Shown: positions 14,136-22,158 of the stretch, piece after piece
Numbering within the stretch: the stretch's first letter is position 1
Layout of the letters: every line of letters begins with the position of its first letter
Assembly: GCA_003132605.1 (NCBI GenBank)
Contig: PKYJ01000019.1
Location: 1 to 23,836 of the forward strand
Source: Peptococcaceae bacterium
GTDB lineage: Bacteria > Bacillota > DSM-12270 > Thermacetogeniales > Thermacetogeniaceae
Length of the DNA stretch: 23,836 bases
Reading direction: 5' to 3'
The notes under the pieces: model-generated
Databases searched by the model: none
What the model was told of the DNA's origin: nothing
The model's input: only the letters and a program-made list of their open reading frames with translations
Position numbers and translations under genes: made by a program

Positions 14136-14372
14136 TTGAGACGAGAACGCGGGAAGCGAAAAAAGAAGGTATGCAGCTTCTGTGTGGACCGTTCCGGCCA
14201 GGGAGCCGCGATCGATTACAAGGATGTCTACAAGCTGCGCAAGTATGTTACCGAGCGGGGCAAGATCCTGCCCCGGCGGATCTCCGGCAACTGTGCCTTT
14301 CACCAGCGCCAGTTGACGGTGGCTATTAAGAGGGCGCGCAACGTGGCGCTGTTACCCTTCACGATTGATTAG
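14136..14372 (+). CDS. rpsR: 30S ribosomal protein S18 (zinc-ribbon form)
   Basis: The 78-residue protein has S18 hallmarks: YKDVYKLRKYVTERGKILPRRISGNCAFHQRQLTVAIKRARNVALLPF. CSFC near residue 12 and C-x2-H in NCAFH make a Cys3His set, the C+ (zinc-binding) form of S18. Start TTG at 14136, with AGGTGG a few bases upstream. It follows ssb after a long structured gap and is followed by a strong terminator, closing the ribosomal cluster. The usual next gene in Firmicutes, yybS, is absent. Confidence 0.95.
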   Translation: MRRERGKRKKKVCSFCVDRSGQGAAIDYKDVYKLRKYVTERGKILPRRISGNCAFHQRQLTVAIKRARNVALLPFTID

Positions 14373-14379
14373 GCCCCGA

Positions 14380-14413
14380 CACTAAACTGATGGTGGCTTC
14401 GCCGAGCTGTGCC
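14380..14413. repeat. Intergenic element, copy B (related to 3307-3342)
   Basis: This copy starts eight bases after the rpsR stop. It carries CACTAAACTGAT, GGTGGCTTCGCCGAG (a GGC-TTCG-type hairpin) and CTGTGCC, matching copy A. The remaining gap to gdpP (14414-14652) holds the terminator at 14502-14529 and no gene. Confidence 0.55.
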
Positions 14414-14501
14414 AGTGATGAATGCCGTGGATGCCTTACAGTAGTGCCGGGCGCCGGGCATGGAGAGCGGCCCAAAAAGTTTTATAGCGGCCTATTTCAG
14501 G

Positions 14502-14529
14502 GGGGGGAAGCACCCCCCTTTGTTTTTTT
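14502..14529 (+). terminator. Rho-independent terminator after rpsR
   Basis: GGGGGG (14502-14507) and CCCCCC (14513-14518) form a perfect stem with loop AAGCA, followed by TTTGTTTTTTT (14519-14529). Eight G residues precede, so the register may slip. It ends the rpsF-ssb-rpsR transcript. Confidence 0.9.
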
Positions 14530-14652
14530 CCAGGGAGCCCTGCCTGCCCCACCTGTGGAAAGGGCAACCAGGAAAGGCGTCAAATCGACGGATGCCAAGG
14601 AATATTCTCCTTAGGTCGGAACCAAAATACCAGCGAAAAGAGTTCCGGTTTT

Positions 14653-14681
14653 GCAGGAATCACATTAAAATTTGCCGAAGT
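14653..14681 (+). promoter_or_regulatory. Candidate sigma-H-like promoter and 0A-like box upstream of gdpP
   Basis: GCAGGAAT (14653-14660) resembles the sigma-H -35 (R-n-AGGA-w-w) and GCCGAAGT (14674-14681) resembles its -10 (R-n-n-GAAT), about 12-13 bp apart. TGCCGAA is also one mismatch from the Spo0A box TGTCGAA. Weak match; given because the transcript includes a sporulation-type LonC protease. Confidence 0.3.
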
Positions 14682-14754
14682 AAAGCCTTTGTACTTGTAT
14701 GTGCTTGCGCCTTCGCAGGCTCTGCGCAAGCCAGGTCTTCTATATAAAAAGCGG

Positions 14755-16476
14755 ATGAAAGCAGGGAATGGTGTGGGCTCAACCTTCTACCGGAAGTACA
14801 AGCGGATGCTGTTCATCGGGCTAGGCGTCCTGACCGTGTTGAACTCCCTGTCGCTGGGGCTGACCGGGCACCTGAACCTGGGCCTGTTCACCATCTTCAT
14901 CGCCTTGCTGGGGATGAGCGGTCTGGCCTATATGGACCAGAAGGAAGGGGATGCCCTGGCTGAGGAGGTTAGGGCTGACATTGAAGCCGGACTCCCGGCC
15001 CCAAGCGGCGGCGCGGTGCCGGACAGAGCCCGGCTCACCCTGGCTCTGTTGCAGGTGGACGACTACGACGAGATTTTTCAGGGTCTGTCCGATGAGAAGC
15101 GCCCGTTGCTGGTGGCAGCCGTGGACAAGTACCTGCGGGAGTGGGCGGCCGGGGTGAAGACGTACCTGCGCAAGGACGGGCGGGACCGTTACCTGGCCCT
15201 GATCCCTGCGGAAGAGCTGGATAGGCTTGAGGAAACCAGTTTTCCGGTCATCGACCAGATCCGCCAGGTGAGCGCCGGCAACCACCTGCCCGTCACCCTA
15301 AGCATCGGTGTCGGAAAGGGGGGCGGCGAAAGGGAGCCAGCCCTTTTGGGGCGGCTCGCCCAGGAAGCCCTCGACCTGGCCCTGGAGCGGGGTGGTGACC
15401 AGGTGGTGGTCAAGAGCCCGGACCATACCTGGTTTTACGGCGGGCGCACCGAAGCCGTGGGCAAGCGGAGCCAGGTCCGGTCCAGGGTTACCGCCACCGA
15501 ACTGCACCGGCTGTTTGAGCTTTGCAACAACGTGGTGATCATGGGCCACAGGGGCATTGATTTCGACGTGCTGGGGGCGGCCTTCGCCCTGGCCGAAGCG
15601 GCCCGGCACTATGGCAAGAAAGTGCACATCGCCGTGGATCATCCGGGTGGCGCCGTGGAACGATTGCTGGACGTGATCACCCAGCGTGAGCCCGACCTGT
15701 TGGGGAATGGAAAGGAGATTGCCGGCAGCGTATCATCCCAGACCCTGCTGTTGTTAGTGGACGTACACCGCCCGAGCCTGGTGGCCTACCAACCGCTGCT
15801 CAGCCGGGCCGGCTATATTGGGGTGATCGACCATCACCGGCGCAGCGAGGAGTTCCTGGAGCGGGCCAACATCATCTACCTGGTGCCATCGGCCTCTTCC
15901 ACCTCGGAACTGGCTGCCGAGTTGGTCCGCTACCTGCCCGGACATGTCGGCATCTCTCCGCTGGCGGCAACAGCACTGCTGGCCGGACTGATCGTCGATA
16001 CCAAGAAGTTCAGTTTTGCCACCAGCGCCAGCACCTTCCGGAACGCGGCCTGGCTTCGGGAGGCCGGGGCTGATCCGGCTGTGATCCAGAGCCTGTTTAC
16101 CGACAGCCTGGAGGTCATGCTCTACCGGGCTCACTTGATGCAGAGCGTGGAGATCGTCTACGGACGGTTTGCCCTGACCATGGACGAGCAGGTGTTCCCT
16201 GAGGCCCAGGTATCCGCCTCCCGGGCGGCGGATACACTGCTGGAAGTGGACCAGGTAGAAGCATCCTTCGCCCTGTATCCGACCAGAGAAGGAGTGGGCA
16301 TCAGCGCCCGGTCCCGGGGACTGGTGAATGTCCAGCGAATCATGGAGCAGATCGGCGGCGGCGGGCACTTCACCGTAGCCGGGGCTCAGTTGGCGGGGGC
16401 TGACTTGCAGGAAGTGCGCCGGCAACTGTTGGGGTTGTTGGATACCCTGTCGAACGAGCAGGAGGAGAGGACATGA
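14755..16476 (+). CDS. gdpP: Cyclic-di-AMP phosphodiesterase GdpP-like, no PAS domain
   Basis: The product has 573 residues. Two membrane helices lie near residues 18-60, followed by a degenerate GGDEF domain (residues about 90-225; LALLQVDDYDEIFQGL, TLSIGVGKGG, LDLALERGGDQVVVKSPD) and a DHH-DHHA1 phosphoesterase domain. In the latter, IMGHRGIDFDVLGAA (His265, Asp269, Asp271), LVDVHRPS, DHH 359-361, SSTSELAAEL, GLIVDTKKFSF and GGGGHFTVAGAQL carry the metal and substrate residues. GdpP hydrolyses c-di-AMP to pApA. The heme-binding PAS domain of about 70 residues, between membrane helices and GGDEF in B. subtilis GdpP, is absent. Start uncertain: ATG 14755, GTG 14773 and ATG 14806 are possible. 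It overlaps rplI by four bases. Confidence 0.93.
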   Translation: MKAGNGVGSTFYRKYKRMLFIGLGVLTVLNSLSLGLTGHLNLGLFTIFIALLGMSGLAYMDQKEGDALAEEVRADIEAGLPAPSGGAVPDRARLTLALLQVDDYDEIFQGLSDEKRPLLVAAVDKYLREWAAGVKTYLRKDGRDRYLALIPAEELDRLEETSFPVIDQIRQVSAGNHLPVTLSIGVGKGGGEREPALLGRLAQEALDLALERGGDQVVVKSPDHTWFYGGRTEAVGKRSQVRSRVTATELHRLFELCNNVVIMGHRGIDFDVLGAAFALAEAARHYGKKVHIAVDHPGGAVERLLDVITQREPDLLGNGKEIAGSVSSQTLLLLVDVHRPSLVAYQPLLSRAGYIGVIDHHRRSEEFLERANIIYLVPSASSTSELAAELVRYLPGHVGISPLAATALLAGLIVDTKKFSFATSASTFRNAAWLREAGADPAVIQSLFTDSLEVMLYRAHLMQSVEIVYGRFALTMDEQVFPEAQVSASRAADTLLEVDQVEASFALYPTREGVGISARSRGLVNVQRIMEQIGGGGHFTVAGAQLAGADLQEVRRQLLGLLDTLSNEQEERT

Positions 16477-16928
16477 AGTCCATGAAGCTGATTTTGCGGG
16501 AAGATGTCAAGAGCTTGGGGAAAAAAGGAGAGACCGTAAACGTGGCTGAGGGCTATGCCCGCAACTTCTTGCTCCCCAAGGGGCTGGCAGTTCCCGTTAC
16601 AGAGGGCAAGCTGAGGGAGGCCACCCTGATCCAAGATGGGCGCCTGAAAAAGGAGGCCCGACTCCAGCAGAACGCGGAGAGCCTGGCTGCCCGTCTGAAT
16701 GGCCTTGCCCTTACCGTTGCCGCCCGTACCGGAGAGTCGGGCAAGCTGTACGGCGCCGTCACCAACAAGGATATTGCCCTGGAGTTGGAACGGGTGCTGG
16801 GCAAGACCTTTGACAAACGCAAGCTCGAGCTGCCGGAGCCAATCAAGACCTTGGGCACCTTCCTGGTGACGGTAAGACTGCACCCGGGCCTGGCAGTATC
16901 GATCACGGTGACGGTGGTGGGTGCATAA
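16473..16928 (+). CDS. rplI: 50S ribosomal protein L9
   Basis: The protein has 151 residues from ATG 16473 (148 if ATG 16482 is used, which gives the canonical MKLILREDVKSLGKKGE). The L9 signature GKKGETVNVAEGYARNFLLPKGLAVPVTE is present near residues 18-45. A central helix and C-terminal domain (TGESGKLYGAVTNKDIA, LPEPIKTLGTFLVTVRLHPG) follow. It binds the L1-stalk base of the 50S subunit. GGAGGAGAGG directly upstream suits the first ATG. It overlaps the gdpP stop (ATGA), so translation is coupled. Confidence 0.96.
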   Translation: MKSMKLILREDVKSLGKKGETVNVAEGYARNFLLPKGLAVPVTEGKLREATLIQDGRLKKEARLQQNAESLAARLNGLALTVAARTGESGKLYGAVTNKDIALELERVLGKTFDKRKLELPEPIKTLGTFLVTVRLHPGLAVSITVTVVGA

Positions 16929-16993
16929 CCGCGGCATCAGGCCCGCCGGAGACGAAGTACTGATCCAAGCTGTTCTAAAGGGGGAACCGGAGA

Positions 16994-18976
16994 ATGGCGG
17001 GAGCAAACCGGAAAGGCCCACTGGCATGCAAGCTTAAAGAATTCCCTGAAGAAGGTTCTAAAGAAGGCCCCAAAGAAGGTTCGTCCGCAAACTTAAAGCT
17101 CAAGGGGCGGGTGGCTGCTCTCTATTCGATCATGGGCGAGATCTACGGCTCCGAGCGGCTGGTGCTGAGAGCGAGCAAACTGGGTGTGCTGGAGGCGATG
17201 CGGTCCTCCGACCTGCCGGAACAGGTGCTGGCGCTGCAGAAACTGGTTCACGGCGACCCTACCCTGGAAAAAAAGCCACCGGCCCGGCAGATCCCGAACG
17301 TGCTCCGGGGCATTGAAGACGCCCTGGCCCAGGTGGTGGCCCGCCGGGTGGTGGAAGACGATCTGGAGCAGAAGATCACCGAGAAGATTCAGGAGCGCCA
17401 GGACCAGTATTTAGAGGATATGAAGGCCCAGGTCATCAAGGAGAGGGGAGGGCCTGAAAACGCCGCCACCTTGAAGAAACTGGCGATTTTAGAGAAAATG
17501 AAGACGGTGCGGCTCAACGCCTCGGTGGTTGATGTGCTGCGGCCCGGCAGCCCAGAGGAGATCGTCGGCCAGGAGCGTGCGGTCCGGGTACTGATGGCCC
17601 GTTTGGCGGCGCCGTACCCGCAGCATATACTGCTCTATGGGCCACCGGGAGTCGGCAAGACATCGGCCGCCCGCATCGCCCTGAAGAGCGTGCAGGCCTT
17701 AGGAACCGGTACCTTCCGTCCTGATGCGCCCTTCATCGAGGTGGACGGGGCGACCCTGCGCTGGGACCCCCGGGAGGCTACCAACCCACTGCTGGGTTCG
17801 GTACACGACCCGATCTACCAGGGCGCCCGGCGCGACCTGGCGGAGAGCGGCGTCCCGGAACCGAAGCTCGGCCTGGTGACCAACGCCCACGGCGGGATCC
17901 TGTTCATCGACGAGATCGGCGACCTGGACCCGATCATGCAGAACAAGCTGCTCAAGGTGCTCGAAGACAAGAAGGTCACCTTTGAATCATCATATTATGA
18001 CCCCCACGACCCTCAGATACCCCAATACATCAAGGAGCTCTTCGAGGAGGGGGCACCGGCGGACTTTGTCCTGATCGGGGCGACTACCCGCGACCCGGAG
18101 CAGATCAACCCGGCCTTCAGGTCCCGTTGCGCCGAGATCTATTTCGACTGTCTGACTCCCTGGGACATCCAGCAGGTAGTGCGCCAGGCCGCCCGCAAGC
18201 TGGGGGTACGGCTGGGCGCCGGGATGGCCGAGGCTATCAGCGACTACACGGTGGATGCACGAAAGGCCACCAGCATCCTGGTAGACGTCTACGCCATGAT
18301 GCTCTACCGGCACGGCGGCACTCCGCCCGAGAGGCGTCGCAGCAGCCACCGGGTTACCATGGAGGACCTGAAAGAGGTGCTCCAGGTTAGCCGGCTGGTA
18401 CCCTTTGTCACCCAGCGGGCCGAGTCCAGGGGCGAGATCGGCAAGGTGTTCGGACTGGCCGTTTCCGGTTTCCTGGGCACCATCCTGGAAATCGAGGCGA
18501 TCGCCTTCCCGGCCAGGGATGCCCACCAGGGGACGCTGCGCTTCAACGACGCCGCCGGCACTATGGCCAGGGACTCGGTCTTCAACGCTCTGGCGGTGCT
18601 GCGTAAGGTGACCGGCAAGGACGCTTCGGATTTCGACCTGCATGTGAACCTGATCGGCGGCGGCAAGGTGGAGGGCCCCTCAGCCGGGGCGGCGATCATG
18701 CTCGCCCTTTACAGCGCCATCGAGGGAGTGCCGTTGCGCCAGGATGTGGCCATAACCGGCGAACTCACCATCCAGGGGCGCGTCCGGGCGGTGGGCAGCG
18801 TTCCGGAGAAGATCTACGGGGCGCGCAGCATCGGTGTGCGGAAAGTGCTGATCCCCGAAGAGAACGCCCGGGAGCTGCCGGGTGAACTCTGGGGCGTGGA
18901 GATCGTCAGCATCATGGAGATTGCGGATGCCCTGCCGCACATCCTGATGGACACCCCTCTCGAGGTTCGAGGTTAG
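16994..18976 (+). CDS. lonC: ATP-dependent protease LonC, sporulation-type Lon
   Basis: The 660-residue protein has no full N-terminal Lon substrate domain. A coiled helical region (about 100-170) leads into an AAA+ module with Walker A GPPGVGKT near residue 216, Walker B ILFIDEIGDLDP near 302 and a sensor-type GATTRDPEQINPAFRSRC. The C-terminal Lon protease domain has the dyad Ser563 (GPSAGAA) and Lys606 (VPEKIYGA), 43 residues apart as in E. coli Lon. This architecture matches the LonC family, known from a subset of endospore formers and placed near LonB. Start ATG 16994 follows AAGGGGG. The last residues (LEVRG) are encoded by the TCGAA repeat. It lies between rplI and dnaB. Confidence 0.9.
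   Translation: MAGANRKGPLACKLKEFPEEGSKEGPKEGSSANLKLKGRVAALYSIMGEIYGSERLVLRASKLGVLEAMRSSDLPEQVLALQKLVHGDPTLEKKPPARQIPNVLRGIEDALAQVVARRVVEDDLEQKITEKIQERQDQYLEDMKAQVIKERGGPENAATLKKLAILEKMKTVRLNASVVDVLRPGSPEEIVGQERAVRVLMARLAAPYPQHILLYGPPGVGKTSAARIALKSVQALGTGTFRPDAPFIEVDGATLRWDPREATNPLLGSVHDPIYQGARRDLAESGVPEPKLGLVTNAHGGILFIDEIGDLDPIMQNKLLKVLEDKKVTFESSYYDPHDPQIPQYIKELFEEGAPADFVLIGATTRDPEQINPAFRSRCAEIYFDCLTPWDIQQVVRQAARKLGVRLGAGMAEAISDYTVDARKATSILVDVYAMMLYRHGGTPPERRRSSHRVTMEDLKEVLQVSRLVPFVTQRAESRGEIGKVFGLAVSGFLGTILEIEAIAFPARDAHQGTLRFNDAAGTMARDSVFNALAVLRKVTGKDASDFDLHVNLIGGGKVEGPSAGAAIMLALYSAIEGVPLRQDVAITGELTIQGRVRAVGSVPEKIYGARSIGVRKVLIPEENARELPGELWGVEIVSIMEIADALPHILMDTPLEVRG
17048..17083 (+). repeat. 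12-nt tandem repeat, three units, in the lonC N terminus
   Basis: GAAGAAGGTTCT, AAAGAAGGCCCC and AAAGAAGGTTCG follow head to tail in frame, encoding EEGS-KEGP-KEGS (residues 19-30). The unit length is a multiple of three, so slippage would keep the frame. Confidence 0.85.
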
Positions 18977-19081
18977 GGCGCGCCCGGTCTACTGGACCCG
19001 GCACCGCCGCCTGCGGGCGCGGCACTCCGGGCACCCGCTCTGGGTGGGGTGAAAGCCGCCTAGCACGTCAGGAAAGGCCAA

Positions 19082-19131
19082 TTGAACATCGAGCTTCTAA
19101 GACAATTGCGCATCGAACATCCAACGTCGAA
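19082..19131. repeat. TCGAA-type repeat units upstream of dnaB
   Basis: The 201-nt gap between lonC and dnaB contains TTGAACATCGA (19082-19092), CATCGAACATCC (19111-19122) and ACGTCGAAA. Together with CTCGAGGTTCGAGGTTAG over the lonC stop (18959-18976) they bracket a GC-rich segment with no gene (18977-19081). No clear terminator or promoter was found. Confidence 0.6.
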
Positions 19132-19177
19132 AAGGAAATCTGCCCCAAGCGGTAGATATAGTAGAAAGGATACCTCC

Positions 19178-20545
19178 GTGGAACTTCAGGATCGCCTACC
19201 ACCATACAACCAGGCGGCAGAACAGGCTGTTCTGGGCGCCCTGCTGCTTGCTCCGGACAGCTTTGCCACGGCCAACGAGATCATCAAGCCCGAGGATTTC
19301 TACGTGGCGGGTCACCGGGATCTCTACCGCGTCCTGTACAACATGGCTGAGGCTGGCTGCCCCATAGACCTGGTCACCGTGACCGAGGCCCTGCTCCAGC
19401 AGGGCCTGCTGGACAAGGTGGGGGGTGCCGGCTACCTGGCCTCCCTGGCCGGCGCGGTGCCCTCCGCGGTCAACATCGGCTATTACGCCCGAATCGTGGC
19501 CGAGAAGGGACTGCTGCGCTCCATCATCAGCACCTGCTCTCAACTGGCCGCCAAGGGCTACGACGAGGGAGTAGAGGGCGAACGGCTGCTGAACGAGGCG
19601 GAGCGGATGGTGCTGGAACTGAGCACCCGACGCCAGAGCCGCAGTTACCGCTCCCTGAGAGAATTGCTCCATGAAGCCCTGGAGAGGATCGAAAAGCTGT
19701 ACCAGAACCGGGGCGGCGGGGTGACCGGCCTGGTCACCGGTTACAATGACCTGGACGAGTTGACCTGCGGCCTGCAGCCGAGCGACCTGATCCTGCTGGC
19801 GGCCCGGCCGTCCATGGGAAAGACATCCCTTGCCCTGAACATCGCCCGGAACGTGGCCATGAGTAAAATCATGCCGGTGCCGGTGCTGATCTTCAGCCTG
19901 GAGATGTCCAGCGACCAGGTGGCCCAGCGTCTGCTGTGCTCCGAGGCCCGGGTCAGCCAGACCAGTCTGCGAAGGGGCTTTGTAAGAGAGGATGAGTGGC
20001 CGCGCCTGGCCAAGGCGGCTGCGGACCTGGCGGAGGCCCCGGTCTTCGTGGACGACACTCCCGGTATCTCCCCCTTCGAGATGCGCAGCAAGGCGCGCCG
20101 GCTGTGGGCGGAGCGCAACGTGGGGTTGATCGTGGTCGACTACCTGCAGCTCATGCAGCTCAGCAAGCGGGCGGAGAACCGGGTTCAGGAGATCTCCGAA
20201 ATCTCCCGCTTCCTGAAATCTCTGGCCCGGGAACTGGACATCCCCGTGCTGGCCATGTCGCAGCTCAGCCGGGCGGTGGAGCAGCGCAGCGACAGAAAAC
20301 CGCAGTTGTCGGACCTGAGAGACAGCGGCAGCCTGGAGCAGGATGCCGACCTGGTAATGTTCATCTACTTTGAAGACCCGAAATTGAAGCGGGTGGCGGA
20401 CATCATCGTGGCCAAACACCGGAATGGCCCCACCGGCGAAGAGAAGTTGATCTTCCTGCAGTCGTGCACCAAATTCCTGAACTTTGAGGAGTCTGTACCC
20501 ACGGATTTCGGAGAGGAGACGGAGGCACCCTTCGGTGATTCCTAA
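19178..20545 (+). CDS. dnaB: Replicative DNA helicase DnaB
   Basis: The protein has 455 residues and starts MELQDRLPPYNQAAEQAVLG, the usual DnaB opening (N-terminal domain to about residue 150). The RecA-like helicase domain has Walker A AARPSMGKTSLALN near residue 207, Walker B LIVVDYLQLM near 325, and the H3/H4 motifs AMSQLSRAVEQRSDRKPQLSDLRDSGSLEQDADLVMFIY. It unwinds DNA as a hexamer at the replication fork (named DnaC in B. subtilis). GTG at 19178, following GAAAGGA, was chosen over a TTG at 19082 that would add 32 repeat-encoded residues. No adjacent loader gene is present. Confidence 0.96.
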   Translation: MELQDRLPPYNQAAEQAVLGALLLAPDSFATANEIIKPEDFYVAGHRDLYRVLYNMAEAGCPIDLVTVTEALLQQGLLDKVGGAGYLASLAGAVPSAVNIGYYARIVAEKGLLRSIISTCSQLAAKGYDEGVEGERLLNEAERMVLELSTRRQSRSYRSLRELLHEALERIEKLYQNRGGGVTGLVTGYNDLDELTCGLQPSDLILLAARPSMGKTSLALNIARNVAMSKIMPVPVLIFSLEMSSDQVAQRLLCSEARVSQTSLRRGFVREDEWPRLAKAAADLAEAPVFVDDTPGISPFEMRSKARRLWAERNVGLIVVDYLQLMQLSKRAENRVQEISEISRFLKSLARELDIPVLAMSQLSRAVEQRSDRKPQLSDLRDSGSLEQDADLVMFIYFEDPKLKRVADIIVAKHRNGPTGEEKLIFLQSCTKFLNFEESVPTDFGEETEAPFGDS

Positions 20546-20617
20546 ATATGCCCGCCATAACCTGCGGCCGGCTGCCTCTATCGGCCACATCCTGCCGCCT
20601 CGCCACTTTGGCATTAC

Positions 20618-20646
20618 TTGACAGGGAATACTGGATTTGTTAGGAT
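20618..20646 (+). promoter_or_regulatory. Predicted sigma-A promoter for the FAD oxidoreductase gene
   Basis: TTGACA (20618-20623), a 17-bp spacer and TAGGAT (20641-20646). The -35 is perfect and the -10 has four of six matches. Transcription would start near 20653. Confidence 0.6.
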
Positions 20647-20657
20647 CTTACCTGGCG

Positions 20658-20729
20658 GACTGTCAAAAAACAGTCATCGACAGCCATGGCCAGTACCAAC
20701 TGGGCTAGAAACGGGCTTTTTTTGTTTTT
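20658..20729 (+). promoter_or_regulatory. Structured leader with T-run before the oxidoreductase gene
   Basis: GACTGT (20658-20663) and ACAGTC (20670-20675) form a perfect 6-bp hairpin at the very start of the predicted transcript. CCAGT/ACTGG (20690-20694/20699-20703) forms a second. Then comes GGGC followed by TTTTTTTGTTTTT (20717-20729). The T-run is typical of an attenuator, but no hairpin ends directly before it, so the mechanism is unclear. Confidence 0.4.
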
Positions 20730-20757
20730 CTGGCACGGCGTGAAAGGGGTGGCAATC

Positions 20758-22158
20758 CTGGCTGGTTACGATGTCATACTTGTAGGGGCCGGCCCGGCGG
20801 CGATCTTCTGTGCCCTGGAGTTGACCTGGAAGCATCCCGATCTGAAGTTGCTGATGCTGGAGAAGGGTCGTGACATCAAGGAACGCCGCTGTCCATCCCA
20901 GGAGAAGCAGGCGCCCTGTTTCAACTGCTCCTCCTGCGCCATTGTCTCCGGCTGGGGCGGAGCGGGGGCCTTCAGCGACGGGAAGTTGGCCCTTTCCACC
21001 GAAGTAGGGGGACTGCTCGGACAACACCTGGAACACAGGCAGTTTGTCGCTGGGATCGACTACGTGCACCAGGTCTACCTAAAATTCGGTGCTCCACAGG
21101 AGGTCTATGGCCTCGATCGCCAGGACGAGATCATAGGCCTGCAGCGGCGGGCGGCCCTGGCCGGCCTGAGGCTGGTTCCGGCTCCGATCCGCCACCTGGG
21201 TACCGGCAGGACTCAGCAGATCCTGCAGCAGATGCAGGACTACCTGCTGGAGCGGGGGGTGGAGATCAGGACAAAGACCCCGGTCGCTTCCCTGCTCATC
21301 AGAGAGGGAGTGGCGATCGGCGTGGTCACCGAGGACGGCGAGGAGATCCGGGCAGAGGTCGTGGTCTGCGCTCCAGGCCGTCATGGCTCCGAATGGATGG
21401 CCCTGGAGGCAGGCAGGCTAGGCTTGGCGATGCGAATCAACCCGGTGGATATCGGCCTGCGGATCGAATTGCCGGCGGTGGTTATGGAACCGATCACCAG
21501 CCTGACCTACGAGGCGAAGTTCATCTACAGCACTCCGACCTTCGAGGATAAGGTGCGCACCTTCTGCATGAACCCCTATGGGGAAGTGGTGATGGAGAAC
21601 ACCGACGGCATCATCACCGTGAACGGCCACAGCCATGCGGAGGCCAAGACCGAATACACCAACTTCGCCTTGCTGGTGAGCAAGAGCTTTACGGAGCCGT
21701 TCAAGGAGCCGATCACTTACGGCAAGTACATCGCCAGCCTGGCCAACATGCTGGGGGGCGGGATTATTGTCCAGAGGCTGGGGGATTTGATATCCGGACA
21801 CCGCTCGACGAAAGACCGGATTACCAAGGGTCTGGTGGTTCCCACCCTGCAGGAGGCGACTCCGGGCGACCTGTCGCTGGTGTTGCCATACCGCCATTTT
21901 ACCGCCATACTGGAAATGTTGAAGGCCATCGATCAGGTGGCCCCCGGAGTCTACTCCAGGCACACCCTGCTCTATGGGGTGGAGGTGAAGTTCTACTCCT
22001 CCCGGCTGGATGTCTCCGATGAGCTGGAGACGGGGATCCACAACCTGTTCGTGGCCGGGGACGGCGCTGGGATTACCCGCGGCCTCGCCCAGGCGTCCCT
22101 GAGCGGGGTGGTGGTGGCCCGGGCCATTGGCGGGCGATTGCCTGCCACGGCGCGCTGA
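20758..22158 (+). CDS. FAD-dependent NAD(P)-type oxidoreductase (COG2509-like)
   Basis: From 20758 the protein has 466 residues. It begins with an FAD-binding Rossmann motif, YDVILVGAGPAAIFCALEL, followed by the family-specific CFNCSSCAIVSGWGGAGAFSDGKLALS (residues about 53-80), whose CxxCxxC suggests redox or metal-binding cysteines. A C-terminal FAD site, NLFVAGDGAGITRGLAQASLSGVVVARAI, completes the fold. Members of this family are annotated only as FAD-dependent dehydrogenases; substrate unknown. The start is uncertain: CTG at 20758 follows AAAGGGGTGG at good spacing and matches the family N terminus, while GTG 20740, GTG 20749 and ATG 20686 lack a good ribosome-binding site. It lies between dnaB and purA with its own promoter. 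Confidence 0.85.
   Translation: MAGYDVILVGAGPAAIFCALELTWKHPDLKLLMLEKGRDIKERRCPSQEKQAPCFNCSSCAIVSGWGGAGAFSDGKLALSTEVGGLLGQHLEHRQFVAGIDYVHQVYLKFGAPQEVYGLDRQDEIIGLQRRAALAGLRLVPAPIRHLGTGRTQQILQQMQDYLLERGVEIRTKTPVASLLIREGVAIGVVTEDGEEIRAEVVVCAPGRHGSEWMALEAGRLGLAMRINPVDIGLRIELPAVVMEPITSLTYEAKFIYSTPTFEDKVRTFCMNPYGEVVMENTDGIITVNGHSHAEAKTEYTNFALLVSKSFTEPFKEPITYGKYIASLANMLGGGIIVQRLGDLISGHRSTKDRITKGLVVPTLQEATPGDLSLVLPYRHFTAILEMLKAIDQVAPGVYSRHTLLYGVEVKFYSSRLDVSDELETGIHNLFVAGDGAGITRGLAQASLSGVVVARAIGGRLPATAR

Noticed and set aside
14390..14614. Plus-strand ORFs in the rpsR-gdpP gap
   Set aside because: They read through the strong terminator at 14502-14529 and have no ribosome-binding site or family features.
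19082..19177. N-terminal extension of DnaB from TTG 19082
   Set aside because: The 32 extra residues come from the dispersed TCGAA repeat and do not match DnaB; GTG 19178 gives the standard start.
19196..20614. Minus-strand 472-residue ORF opposite dnaB
   Set aside because: Composition is typical of a GC-rich antisense shadow; DnaB motifs on the other strand are unambiguous.
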